Of a stretch of 18,264 nt of DNA, positions 1 to 8,825 are shown one piece after another; within the stretch, counting starts at the first letter, position 1, and every line of letters begins with the position of its first letter. Made by a program: the position numbers and the translations under genes. The stretch comes from an uncultured Collinsella sp. (GTDB taxonomy: Bacteria > Actinomycetota > Coriobacteriia > Coriobacteriales > Coriobacteriaceae): positions 1-18,264 of the forward strand of contig CATWQC010000032.1 of the NCBI GenBank assembly GCA_958352845.1. Reading direction: 5' to 3'. Below the pieces are notes generated by a model. That model saw nothing but the letters and a program-made list of their open reading frames with translations. It was not told the DNA's origin and made no database searches.

Positions 1-108
1 CGGGCCCACCCGTCCTATTGCACGAGGTACACGCAAACGGCGCGTCTGCGGTCTCGAGTGAAGCCAAAACCGCAGTCGCTCCGAATGAAGAGAGGGGGAT
101 TCCCCGTC

Positions 109-1718
109 ATGATGCAAAAGATACAACGTTTCGGCGGTGCAATGTACACGCCTGCAATTCTTTTCGCATTTTCCGGAATCGTCGTCGGCCTGGGTACGTT
201 GTTTACCACCGAGGCGATCTTGGCGAGATGGCCACTGCGGGCCATCTTTGGTTTGATTGCTGGAATGTGCTGCTCCAGGGTGGTTGGACGCTCTTTAACC
301 AGATGCCGTTGCTGTTTTGCGTAGCGTTGCCAATCTCGCTCGCGAACAAGCAGAACGCTCGCTGCTGCATGGAGGCTTTGGCCATCTACCTTACCTTCAA
401 CTACTTTGTAAGCACAATCTTGGGGCAGTGGGGCCCTGTCTTTGGTGTCGACTATTCTGTCGAGGCGGGCAGCGGTACTGGTCTTGCCACTATCGCAAGC
501 ATCAAAACGCTTGATATGGGCATCATGGGCGCGCTCATTATCTCTGGTATCGCCACGATGCTGCATAACAAGTTCTTCGACACCGAACTTCCTGAGTGGC
601 TGGGCGTGTTCTCGGGTTCCGTGTTCATCTATATGATCGGTTTCTTCGTTATGGTTCCGGTCGCTCTTATCGCCTGCCTGGTGTGGCCGCATGTTCAGGC
701 TGCTATCTCTGCCTTCCAGGGATTCATCCTTTCCGCCGGTACGTTTGGCGTGGGTGTCTTTGCTTTCTTCGAGCGCGTGCTGATCCCTACAGGCCTTCAC
801 CACTTTATCTATACGCCGTTCTATTACGACAACGCGGCGGTCAATGGCGGCATCTTTGCCGCTTGGGCTAACATCCTGCCCCAACTGGCTGCCGATCCGA
901 GCGTTGCTCTTAAGGATGCCGCACCCTGGGCTGCCTATACCTGCCCTGGTTGGACTAAGGTCTTCGGCTCGCTTGGCGTCGCCATTGCGTTTTATATGAC
1001 CGCCAAACCCGAGCGCAAGCAGCGCGTCAAGGCTCTGCTGATCCCGGTCACCCTTACCGCTATGCTTTGCGGTATCACCGAGCCGCTTGACTTCACCTTC
1101 CTGTTCATCGCGCCCGGCCTGTTCGTCGTCCACTGCGTGCTCGGAGCGCTTGGCTGCATGGTTCAAAACCTCCTTGGCGTCGTGGGCATCTTCGACGGCG
1201 GCATCATCTCGATGCTCTCGTGGGACTGGCTGCCCCTTTGGGCCGCACACGGTCTGCAGTACGCCATCTCCATCCTTGTCGGTCTGTGCTTTACCGCTCT
1301 TTGGGTCGTGGTATTCCGTTTCCTGATCGTCAAGTTCGACTTTAAGACCCCCGGTCGCGAGGATGACGACGTCGAGGTCGAGCTCAAGTCCAAGGCCGAC
1401 TACAAGCAAAAGCAGGGCGGTGCTGCTGCTGGCAAATCGGTCGCCCAGAGTAAAGATGATGAGCGCTTGGTGCTTGCCGAGAACATTCTCGATCTGCTCG
1501 GTGGCACGGATAACATCATCGATGTAACTAACTGCGCTACCCGTCTGCGCGTTAACGTCAAGGACAAGAGCGTCGTTGCACCCGAGGCTTCCTTCAAGGC
1601 GATCGGTACGCATGGCTTGGTGGTCCAAGGTCAGTCAATCCAGGTCATCATCGGCCTTACCGTCCCGCAGGTTCGCGAGAAGTTCGAGAGTCTTCTGAAG
1701 TTCGAGAGTCTTCTGTAA
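109..1718 (+). pseudogene. glvC: alpha-glucoside PTS permease EIICB, frameshifted
   Basis: This is a phosphotransferase-system membrane permease of the alpha-glucoside (GlvC/MalX/AglA) type, which would import and phosphorylate maltose-like sugars. The start is the ATG pair at 109-114, behind the purine-rich AGAGGGGG near 90-97. The N-terminus MMQKIQRFGGAMYTPAI is typical of the family. This frame runs only to about 221 and stops at 324. The rest of the protein (GEMATAGHLW..., then WNVLLQGGWTLFNQMPLLF) continues one frame back to the stop at 1718. Adding one T to the TT at 220-221 would restore a 536-residue protein, the usual family length. The EIIC membrane domain is followed by a charged linker (about 1345-1460) and an EIIB domain with its phosphorylatable Cys (codon 1533-1535) in NCATRLRV. 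The family assignment is firm. Whether the frameshift is a real mutation or a homopolymer sequencing error cannot be told here. Confidence 0.85.
1680..1715 (+). repeat. 18-bp perfect tandem duplication at the 3' end of the PTS gene
   Basis: Two identical 18-bp units (1680-1697 and 1698-1715) stand directly before the TAA stop. Each encodes KFESLL, so the protein ends KFESLLKFESLL. The duplication is in frame, lies outside the EIIB catalytic core and looks like a replication-slippage event. Confidence 0.9.
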
Positions 1719-1736
1719 ACCATCGTCCATCGAAAC

Positions 1737-1776
1737 AATCGGCCTTGCAGAGCCGGTATGCACCGCAAGGCCGATT
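1737..1776 (+). terminator. stem-loop between the PTS gene and the 6-phospho-glucosidase gene
   Basis: A perfect 12-bp inverted repeat, AATCGGCCTTGC (1737-1748) and GCAAGGCCGATT (1765-1776), encloses a 16-nt loop. No T-tract follows on either strand (downstream is TCTAGAGATAAAAAA), so it is a poor intrinsic terminator. It fits better as an mRNA-processing or stabilising hairpin, or a partial terminator that sets the ratio of permease to hydrolase. The structure is seen directly; its role is inferred. Confidence 0.5.
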
Positions 1777-1873
1777 CTAGAGATAAAAAACTCAACTTCT
1801 AGGTAACAATTCCAAACCGTACAGGCCGCGTGCGGGGATGGATTGAGCAAGCGGCCAGAATGAGGAGGACATC

Positions 1874-3217
1874 ATGTCCAAGAAAAACTATGCCGTGACC
1901 ATTGCCGGCGGTGGCTCTACCTTCACTCCGGGCATCGCTCTGATGCTGCTTGAGGAGCGCGACCGCTTCCCGGTCAACAAGGTGACCTTCTACGACAACA
2001 ACGCCGAGCGCCAGGAGATCGTGGCAAAGGCCTGCGAGATCTACTTCCACGAGAACGCCCCCGAGGTTGAGTTTAGCTACACCACCGACCCCGAGACCGC
2101 ATTCACCGGGACCGACTTCGTGCTTGCTCACATCCGCGTTGGCCTGTACGCTATGCGTGAGCTCGACGAGAAGATTCCTCTCAAGTACGGCTGCGTTGGC
2201 CAAGAGACCTGCGGTGCCGGCGGTATCGCCTACGGCATGCGCTCCATCGGTGGTGTCATCGAGATCCTCGACTACATGGAGAAGTACAGCCCCAACGCCT
2301 GGATGCTCAACTACTCCAACCCCGCGGCCATCGTCGCCGAGGCCTGCCGCGTGCTGCGCCCCAACAGCCGCATCATCAACATCTGCGACATGCCGATCGA
2401 CCTTATGGATAAGATGAGCCGTATGTGCGGCATCAAGGATCGTCGCGAGCTGCAGTATAGCTACTACGGCCTCAACCACTTTGGTTGGTGGAGCAAGATC
2501 TACGACAAGGACGGCAACGACCTCATGCCGCAGATTAAGGAGCACATGGCTAAGAACGGCTACCTGGACGGCATCGAGCACGAGGCCGGTAAGGAGCAGC
2601 ATGTCGAGGAGAGCTGGATTCACACCTTCGGCAAGGCCAAGGATGTCTATGCTGTCGATCCCGAGACGATTCCCAATACCTACCTCAAGTATTACCTGTA
2701 CCCGGACTATGTCGTCGAGACGTCTGACCCCAACTACACTCGCGCCAATGAGGTTATGGACGGCCGCGAGAAGAAGGTCTTTGGCGCTTGCCGCGACATC
2801 ATCGCCAAGGGTACGGCTAAAGACGGCGGCTTTGAGCCAGATGTACATGCCAACTACATCGTCGACCTTGCCTGCGCACTGGCCGAGAACACGCTCGAGC
2901 GCTTCCTGCTGATCGTCCCCAACGATGGCGCTGTGCCCAACTTCGACCCGACGGCCATGGTCGAGGTGCCTTGCATCGTCGGTTCCAACGGCTTTGAGAA
3001 GATCTGCCAGGGCCCGATTCCGCAGTTCCAGAAGGGCCTGATGGAGCAGCAGGTTTCCGTCGAGAAGCTCGTTGTCCAGGCTTGGGTCGAGGGCAGCTAC
3101 CAGAAGCTCTGGCAGGCACTCACGCTCTCCAAGACCATTCCTTCGGCAAGTGTTGCTAAGCAGATCCTGGACGAGCTCATCGAGGCCAACAAGGATTTCT
3201 GGCCCGAGCTTAAGTAA
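1874..3217 (+). CDS. glvA: 6-phospho-alpha-glucosidase, GH4 family
   Basis: A cytoplasmic glycoside hydrolase of family 4 that splits maltose 6-phosphate and related 6-phospho-alpha-glucosides. Known members use NAD+ and Mn2+ in a redox-elimination mechanism. The start ATG follows the strong ribosome-binding site GAGGAGGAC. Of 447 residues, the N-terminal VTIAGGGSTFTPG (about 8-20) is the dinucleotide-binding glycine loop. CDMP carries Cys171 and Asp172, and NHFGWW carries His202; these positions agree with the metal ligands and catalytic acid known from Bacillus GlvA (about 441 residues). TCGAGG (about 112-117) is also a family signature. The gene lies 155 bp behind the PTS permease on the same strand, matching the usual alpha-glucoside operon. 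No regulator of the GlvR type is in the window. The alternative, a 6-phospho-beta-glucosidase of the same family, is less likely given the NHFGWW motif and the permease type. Confidence 0.93.
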   Translation: MSKKNYAVTIAGGGSTFTPGIALMLLEERDRFPVNKVTFYDNNAERQEIVAKACEIYFHENAPEVEFSYTTDPETAFTGTDFVLAHIRVGLYAMRELDEKIPLKYGCVGQETCGAGGIAYGMRSIGGVIEILDYMEKYSPNAWMLNYSNPAAIVAEACRVLRPNSRIINICDMPIDLMDKMSRMCGIKDRRELQYSYYGLNHFGWWSKIYDKDGNDLMPQIKEHMAKNGYLDGIEHEAGKEQHVEESWIHTFGKAKDVYAVDPETIPNTYLKYYLYPDYVVETSDPNYTRANEVMDGREKKVFGACRDIIAKGTAKDGGFEPDVHANYIVDLACALAENTLERFLLIVPNDGAVPNFDPTAMVEVPCIVGSNGFEKICQGPIPQFQKGLMEQQVSVEKLVVQAWVEGSYQKLWQALTLSKTIPSASVAKQILDELIEANKDFWPELK

Positions 3218-3257
3218 GGACTGCTGTCTCGAACCCTCACACATCTCTGCTTCATTT

Positions 3258-3301
3258 GCGCCGCCGCGGCGTCCGGATTCGCCCGGATGCTGCGGCGGCG
3301 C
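3258..3301 (+). terminator. strong GC-rich hairpin after the 6-phospho-glucosidase gene
   Basis: The outer arms GCGCCGCCGC (3258-3267) and GCGGCGGCGC (3292-3301) pair perfectly. An inner 8-bp helix, GCGTCCGG with CCGGATGC, contains one G-T wobble. The following sequence, TATACTTATG, has only short T-runs. It lies 40 bp after the stop codon and separates the sugar operon from ychF, so it probably ends the upstream transcript. Confidence 0.7.
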
Positions 3302-3344
3302 TATACTTATGAAGTTTGAAGTACCTGTACCAAAAGGAGCTGTC

Positions 3345-4421
<1,077 letters not shown>

Positions 4422-4432
4422 GGACGACGCGC

Positions 4433-4816
4433 ATGTTTAAATATGGCAAAAAAGCCGGCTACATGGGTATTGCGCTGCTCGTGCTTGCAGTGCTTCCGCT
4501 GGTGGTAGCGGCGTTTGTGATCCCCAACATTGGCCCCGAGGTGGCAACGAAGTTTAATGCCGCCGGCGAGGCGACGCGCTGGGGCAAGAGCTATGAGTTG
4601 CTGGCACTGCCGGTGCTCAACCTGCTGCTGAGCGTGGCGACGTACTTTACGGCAGGACGCCAGGCTAAAAACAATGATGACTCCGCCGCTATGGCGCGCA
4701 TCGTGTGCGAGCGCTACCTGCGCAACGGTTGCATTACGGGTGTGTTCCTCAACGTGGTCAACGTTTACTTTATGTACTCGGCGATTACCGGAACGGGCTT
4801 TGGCCTTGGTTTCTAG
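4433..4816 (+). CDS. small DUF1648-like membrane protein
   Basis: A 127-residue protein with about three predicted membrane segments (roughly residues 10-32, 55-73 and 97-116). The segment NIGPEVATKFNAAGEATRWGKS after the first helix resembles the DUF1648 pattern of Pro, then His/Lys-Phe-Asn, Gly, Trp-Gly-Lys found in SdpI-like and uncharacterised membrane proteins. The classical His in that motif is Lys here. The ATG lies 11 bp after the ychF stop behind AAGGACGACG, suggesting co-transcription. No enzymatic motif is seen and no function is assigned. The DUF1648 link is a recognition by eye and is moderate. Confidence 0.7.
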   Translation: MFKYGKKAGYMGIALLVLAVLPLVVAAFVIPNIGPEVATKFNAAGEATRWGKSYELLALPVLNLLLSVATYFTAGRQAKNNDDSAAMARIVCERYLRNGCITGVFLNVVNVYFMYSAITGTGFGLGF

Positions 4817-4825
4817 CTTGTCCTT

Positions 4826-5215
4826 TTAAGCAACGAGCCTGCACATATATTCAATGGCTGCTGCGAGGCCGCCGCTCGATCGTGGTTGAAAGACTACATC
4901 GGCGGCGGCCTCGTTTTCGTATCCGGCACCGCGAAGGGCGAGTGCGATGCCGGCTTCCAGGAGAAGGGGCAGACCGCGTTGGCTGGTTGCGATTACGGCA
5001 GCCTGATTGAGCGAGCAGCTGTGCGCTTGGCATTGGATGGCAAGTTCACCTTGCGCCGGGCAAGGGACCAGAACAGCGGCGACGCGACTTGATAGCAATG
5101 CAAATGCTGTGCGCTCATCGGGCGAAAGGCATTCTGCTTCAACGACGACGAGCTTGGGCGGTGCGCTGTTTGTGCGAAGCGTGGCTCGGTACATGCGGAC
5201 CGAAGAACCCGACAT
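4826..5215 (-). CDS. HAD-like C-terminal domain protein, catalytic motifs not visible
   Basis: A 129-residue minus-strand frame. The ATG at 5215 is chosen because CAGGAG stands six bases upstream; a start at 5239 is also open. The C-terminal half, LPLLLEAGIALALRGAG...AAADVVF...GGLAAAIEYM, follows the end of Cof-type HAD phosphatases (normally GDxxNDxxML, GIAVAMGNA, AADYVT, GVAxAI). The GDxxND aspartates are replaced by ATSQRG, and no N-terminal DxDGT motif exists, so phosphatase activity is unlikely. It may be a degraded remnant or a repurposed non-catalytic domain. It diverges from the HTH gene at 5292 across a palindrome that could control both. A clear Shine-Dalgarno supports translation. 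The family link is tentative. Confidence 0.5.
   Translation of the reverse strand: MSGSSVRMYRATLRTNSAPPKLVVVEAECLSPDERTAFALLSSRVAAVLVPCPAQGELAIQCQAHSCSLNQAAVIATSQRGLPLLLEAGIALALRGAGYENEAAADVVFQPRSSGGLAAAIEYMCRLVA
4864..4917 (+). terminator. inverted repeat with T-run after the ychF-DUF1648 pair
   Basis: CGAGGCCGCCG (4864-4874) pairs perfectly with CGGCGGCCTCG (4903-4913), followed by TTTT (4914-4917). It could end the ychF transcript. The 28-nt loop is long for an intrinsic terminator, and the arms also lie inside the minus-strand HAD-like frame, where they encode Ala/Gly-rich segments. A codon-bias origin is therefore possible. Confidence 0.4.
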
Positions 5216-5238
5216 AGAAAACTCCTGTGTATTCGGCA

Positions 5239-5262
5239 AAACGTAAACTATAGTTTACGTTT
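5239..5262. promoter_or_regulatory. 24-bp perfect palindrome, probable operator with symmetric -10 box
   Basis: The half-site AAACGTAAACTA is followed directly by its exact reverse complement, centred at 5250/5251. The centre reads TATAGT on both strands, a fair -10 hexamer in either direction. It lies 29 bp before the HTH gene (5292, plus) and 23 bp before the HAD-like gene (5215, minus). This geometry suggests a shared operator-promoter bound by the HTH dimer. No convincing -35 hexamer was found on either side. Confidence 0.65.
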
Positions 5263-5291
5263 ATGTTCGGCTCCATTTCAAACTCGGCTGC

Positions 5292-5510
5292 ATGGACGAA
5301 CGTGCGAAACAGATTCTTGGCAGGCGGGTCGAAGAGACACGCAGGGACCTTGGTATCTCCAAGGTTGATTTTTGTGTGGCGACAGGAATCAGCCGACCCT
5401 ACCTCGACCGAATCGAAGATGGGACGGCAAATTTCACGCTCAAGGTTCTATTTAAGATCGCACCCGCACTCGGCATGACGGTGTCAGAGCTTCTCGAGGG
5501 TATCGAATAG
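5292..5510 (+). CDS. small XRE-family HTH regulator
   Basis: A 72-residue protein that is almost entirely one Cro/C1-type helix-turn-helix domain. GISKVDFCVATGISRPYLDR (about residues 21-40) covers the DNA-reading helices, and IEDGTANFTLKVLFKIAPAL the rest of the five-helix fold. Such single-domain proteins usually act as dimeric repressors. The ATG is the only in-frame start, since an in-frame TAA lies at 5244. No clear ribosome-binding site precedes it, so it may be poorly translated or use a short leader. The perfect palindrome 30 bp upstream is a likely autoregulatory site. No toxin or metabolic partner other than the divergent HAD-like gene is adjacent. Confidence 0.85.
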   Translation: MDERAKQILGRRVEETRRDLGISKVDFCVATGISRPYLDRIEDGTANFTLKVLFKIAPALGMTVSELLEGIE

Positions 5511-5545
5511 GGCGTTCCCCCGCTGTATTTGACGCTCTTTGGGCG

Positions 5546-5790
5546 GGTCCCCCTGGTTGCGATGTGCAAAATCGCGAGTATTCAGTACCTGTTCGGCCGT
5601 AGATGTTAGCTCGGGCGGCTGGCTTTGCCTTTTTGGCAGTAGTTAATCCACACGCTAAATAAAAATGTGGAATAAATATTTACTAGACGGTCCCCTCGTA
5701 CTAAAAGTTCGTCTAGCAATCGGCCGATTCTATGCGTCCGGAGGAGAAATTGCAGAATACTCCGATTTTTGCACGGCCCGAGGGGGACCA
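5546..5790. repeat. MITE-like segment with imperfect terminal inverted repeats
   Basis: The gene-free stretch between the HTH gene and the asparaginase (5511-5831) is bounded by two inverted copies of an approximately 40-bp sequence. The left copy (about 5546-5587) contains GGTCCCCCT, then GTGCAAAATCG, then GAGTATTC. The right copy, read on the minus strand (about 5790-5750), contains GGTCCCCCT, CGTGCAAAAATCG and GAGTATTC. Inside are a third GGTCCCC (about 5689) and a hairpin CTAGACG/CGTCTAG (5683-5689 with 5710-5716). No transposase is present and no target duplication was identified. The interior is AT-richer than its surroundings. Confidence 0.55.
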
Positions 5791-5831
5791 CCTGTCGTTT
5801 GAGGCTGCGATAAGTGGAACTGCCTTAGGGA

Positions 5832-6845
5832 TTACGCCATCGGGATGCGGTCGTGGTTGACTTGGCTGTAGAACAGGCGCTGAATCTCTGCCGCATCACG
5901 TGACTGGCCGAGTGCCCACATGGTTTTGGCCACGAGCGTCTCGGTGGTCATGTCATCGCCGCGCAGAATGCCCGGATGATCGGCGTAAGCACGGCCGACC
6001 TCATAAACGCCCAGATCGAGGCCCTCTTCGGGGACCTGCGTGGTCATAACGACGGTACGACCCGAATCGACCCAGCGGAAAATTGCCTCTTGGAACGACT
6101 CGCCGGACTCGCCAAACTCGGGAATACCGCCAATGCCAAAGGTCTCAAGAATTACAGCATCGTAGCTATCGGCTAGGGCGTCCAGGATACCCGGGTTCAC
6201 GCCGGGCGTCAGCTTAAGGACAAACACGCGCGGGTCGATACTGTCGTAGAAACGCACCGGGTTTTCGCCCTGATGCGTGCCGTGGAGCCCGTTGCGCACG
6301 ATGCGGTCGTTGCGGATGTAGGCAATGGGCGGATAGTTGACGCTAATGAACGCGTTAAAGCTCATGGTGCGCTGTTTGCGGGCGCGCGTGCCGGCAATGG
6401 CGACGCCGCCAAACACAATTGACACATCGTGCGAATGCTCGTCGAGCGCGTAGAGCAGGCTCTGATACAGGTTGAGCTTGGCGTCGGTAAAGGGGTTGCC
6501 CATGGGCTTTTGCGAGCCGGTGAGCACGATGGGCTTGGGGCTGTCCTGAATCAGATAGGAAAGCGCCGCCGCGGTGTAGCTCATGGTGTCGGTGCCGTGC
6601 AGGACCACAAAGCCGTCGTGGTCGGCATAGCCCTCGACGATGACGTCGCGGATACGCATCCAGTCGCTCGGGCGCATATTGGTACTGTCGATGTTCATGG
6701 GCTGTACCACGTCGAGCTCGCAGAGGTCCGAGATCTCGGGGACGCTCTGGGCGAGCTCCTCACCGGTCAGGGCGGGGGAGAGGCCGTTGCCGTCCTCGGT
6801 CGATGCGATGGTGCCGCCCGTGGCGATGAGAAGGATGCGCTTCAT
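5832..6845 (-). CDS. ansA: type I-like (cytoplasmic) L-asparaginase
   Basis: This enzyme hydrolyses L-asparagine to aspartate and ammonia. The 337-residue start at 6845 is chosen because MKRILLIATGGTIAS is the canonical family N-terminus and AGGA lies upstream. A longer frame to 6917 would add 24 unrelated residues. Catalytic elements are intact: Thr12 in TGGTIAS, Thr86-Asp87 in HGTDTM (83-88) and Lys104 in KPIVLTGSQ. LETFGIGGIP later in the protein is also typical. No signal peptide is seen and the length (about 330-340) fits the cytoplasmic type. It is transcribed alone on the minus strand, divergent from guaA. An imperfect dyad at 6920-6952 lies about 75 bp upstream and may be a regulatory site. 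Confidence 0.94.
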   Translation of the reverse strand: MKRILLIATGGTIASTEDGNGLSPALTGEELAQSVPEISDLCELDVVQPMNIDSTNMRPSDWMRIRDVIVEGYADHDGFVVLHGTDTMSYTAAALSYLIQDSPKPIVLTGSQKPMGNPFTDAKLNLYQSLLYALDEHSHDVSIVFGGVAIAGTRARKQRTMSFNAFISVNYPPIAYIRNDRIVRNGLHGTHQGENPVRFYDSIDPRVFVLKLTPGVNPGILDALADSYDAVILETFGIGGIPEFGESGESFQEAIFRWVDSGRTVVMTTQVPEEGLDLGVYEVGRAYADHPGILRGDDMTTETLVAKTMWALGQSRDAAEIQRLFYSQVNHDRIPMA

Positions 6846-6919
6846 GCTGGTATTCCTATCGTATTTGCCGCCGCAGAGGCGGAGTCGTTCGGCAGTATTG
6901 TGGCACAGGGCGTCCAATG

Positions 6920-6952
6920 TTCAAACGTATTACATCATCTGTAACGTTTGAA
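6920..6952. promoter_or_regulatory. dyad-symmetric operator-like element in the ansA-guaA divergent region
   Basis: TTCAAACGT-AT-TACA (6920-6934) faces TGTAACGTTTGAA (6940-6952), a 9-bp plus 4-bp arm with a two-base bulge. On the minus strand, TTGAAC (6925-6920) could be a -35 box for ansA, with CAATAC about 18 bp on. A repressor bound to the dyad would then cover the promoter. The dyad is seen; the promoter reading is inferred. Confidence 0.4.
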
Positions 6953-7112
6953 AACACTTCAATTGCCGTCAAATAGGGGCCCAGGTCGTGCGTTTGCCGT
7001 GCGCTGATGGCTGCGAGGGGCGAGAAACCCCATATAACGTGTACACTATGGAGGTTATTTTCGTTCATTCACGCGGGTGGGCACCGGCTCCCCGCCAACA
7101 AGAGGGGGAACC

Positions 7113-8711
7113 ATGGATCAAAAGGCTTCCGCAAAGGTCCTCGTACTCGACTTTGGTGCGCAGTATGGTCAGCTCATTGCCCGTCGCGTCCGCGACCTCA
7201 ACGTGTATTCCGAGATCGTCCCCTGCGACATCTCGGCCGACGAGATTCGCGAGATGAACGCCTCTGCGCTCATCCTTTCCGGCGGCCCGGCTTCCGTGTA
7301 TGCCGAGGACGCTCCGTCCATCGATCCTGCCATCTTTGACCTGGGCCTTCCCGTCCTGGGCTTTTGCTACGGCCATCAGATCACGGCCGTGACGCTCGGC
7401 GGCAAGGTCGGCCACTCCGAGGTGGGCGAGTACGGCCGTGCCACCATCACGCGCACGGCCGGCGCCAAGCTCTTTAACTCCACGCCTATGGAGCAGACCG
7501 TGTGGATGAGCCACCGCGACGCCGTTTCCGAGGTGCCCGAGGGCTTTACCGTTACCGCCAGCACCGACGTGTGCCCGGTTGCTGCCATGGAGTGCCCCGA
7601 GCGCAAAATCTTCACCACGCAGTTCCACCCCGAAGTCAAGCACTCCGAGTACGGTCAGCAGCTGCTGAGCAACTTCCTGTTTGAGATCTGCGGCCTGGAG
7701 CCCAACTGGAGCATGGACAACCTGGTCGAGACCATGACGGCCGAGTTTCGCGAGAAGGTCGGCGACGACCGCGTGATTCTGGCCCTGTCCGGCGGCGTTG
7801 ACTCCTCCGTCGTGGCTGCGCTGGGCGCCCGCGCCGTGGGCAAGCAGATGACCTGCGTGTTCATCAACCACGGCCTGCTGCGCAAGGGCGAGCCCGAGCA
7901 GGTGGAGGAGGTCTTCACCAAGCAGTTTGACGTCGACTTTATCCACGTCCACGCCGAGGACCGCTATGCCGAGCTTCTGGCCGGTGTGACCGAGCCCGAG
8001 GAGAAGCGTCGCATCATCGGTACGCAGTTCTGGAAAGAGTTCTTCGCCGTGGCGCAGCAGCTCGAGACCGATGGCAAGCCGGTTAAGTACCTGGCTCAGG
8101 GCACCATCTACCCCGACATCATCGAGTCCGGCGCTCGCAAGACGGGCGGTAAGACGGCCACCATCAAGAGCCATCACAACCTGATTCCGTTCCCCGAGGG
8201 CGTGCACTTCGACCTTATTGAGCCGCTCGATCACTTCTTTAAGGACGAGGTCCGCGCGCTTGGTCTGGCACTGGGCCTGCCGGGTCACATCGTGTTCCGT
8301 CAGCCTTTCCCGGGCCCGGGTCTGGCCATCCGCATCATCGGTGCGGTCGACAAGGAGAAGCTCGAGATCCTCAAGAACGCCGACGCCATCGTGCGCGAGG
8401 AGCTCGATGCTTACAACCAGCGTCTGTTTGAGCAGACCGGCGAGCGCAACTCTGAGCACAGCTGCTGGCAGTACTTTGCGGTTCTGCCCGACATTAAGTC
8501 CGTGGGCGTTATGGGCGACGAGCGCACCTACCAGCGCCCGATCATCCTGCGTGCCGTCGAGTCCAGCGATGCCATGACCGCCGACTGGGCCAAACTGCCT
8601 TACGACGTCCTGGCCCGCATCTCCGGCCGCATCGTTGCTGAGGTCCCCGGCGCCAACCGCGTGTGCTACGACATCACGTCCAAGCCGCCCGCGACCATCG
8701 AGTGGGAGTAG
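7113..8711 (+). CDS. guaA: GMP synthase (glutamine-hydrolysing)
   Basis: This enzyme converts XMP to GMP with ATP and glutamine in purine synthesis. The ATG at 7113 follows AGAGGGGGAACC and gives 532 residues, the normal length for a fused amidotransferase-synthetase. The class I glutamine amidotransferase domain holds the nucleophile Cys85 in GFCYGHQ, with His172 and Glu174 in FHPEV. The ATP-pyrophosphatase P-loop is LSGGVDSS (225-232). The C-terminal dimerisation domain contains RQPFPGPGLAIRI and ends DITSKPPATIEWE, the typical intact tail. A bidirectional-looking hairpin with T-run follows 115 bp later. The 267-bp upstream region shows no recognisable guanine-riboswitch core. The 3' end of guaA is a known integration site for genomic islands, and integrase genes follow 1.2 kb downstream. 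Confidence 0.98.
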   Translation: MDQKASAKVLVLDFGAQYGQLIARRVRDLNVYSEIVPCDISADEIREMNASALILSGGPASVYAEDAPSIDPAIFDLGLPVLGFCYGHQITAVTLGGKVGHSEVGEYGRATITRTAGAKLFNSTPMEQTVWMSHRDAVSEVPEGFTVTASTDVCPVAAMECPERKIFTTQFHPEVKHSEYGQQLLSNFLFEICGLEPNWSMDNLVETMTAEFREKVGDDRVILALSGGVDSSVVAALGARAVGKQMTCVFINHGLLRKGEPEQVEEVFTKQFDVDFIHVHAEDRYAELLAGVTEPEEKRRIIGTQFWKEFFAVAQQLETDGKPVKYLAQGTIYPDIIESGARKTGGKTATIKSHHNLIPFPEGVHFDLIEPLDHFFKDEVRALGLALGLPGHIVFRQPFPGPGLAIRIIGAVDKEKLEILKNADAIVREELDAYNQRLFEQTGERNSEHSCWQYFAVLPDIKSVGVMGDERTYQRPIILRAVESSDAMTADWAKLPYDVLARISGRIVAEVPGANRVCYDITSKPPATIEWE

Positions 8712-8825
8712 GCTGATAGGGTTCTGACCTGCATTTTTGAGTGCCGCACTGTGCCGCTGAGTTTCGTTTCGTACGAGAGTCATGGCAAAGCCGCCAGCGA
8801 TGTTGGTGAGTAAATACGATAACCG

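Noticed and set aside
15..1628. Long minus-strand open frame opposite the PTS gene
   Set aside because: It is antisense to a recognised permease, has low-complexity charged sequence and no family motif; it results from G/C-biased codons.
5263..5478. Plus-strand frame starting at the ATG just after the palindrome
   Set aside because: It overlaps the HTH gene in another frame and has no domain; the 5292 frame gives a clean HTH fold.
5606..5791. 61-codon minus-strand frame in the MITE-like segment
   Set aside because: It begins in the terminal repeat and has no ribosome-binding site; better explained as non-coding repeat.
6960..7112. Guanine riboswitch upstream of guaA
   Set aside because: The conserved core elements and pairing of the purine riboswitch were not found; only AT-containing promoter-like sequence near 7031-7052 is seen.
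7065..8783. 572-codon minus-strand frame opposite guaA
   Set aside because: Antisense to a fully conserved GMP synthase, with no domain recognisable.
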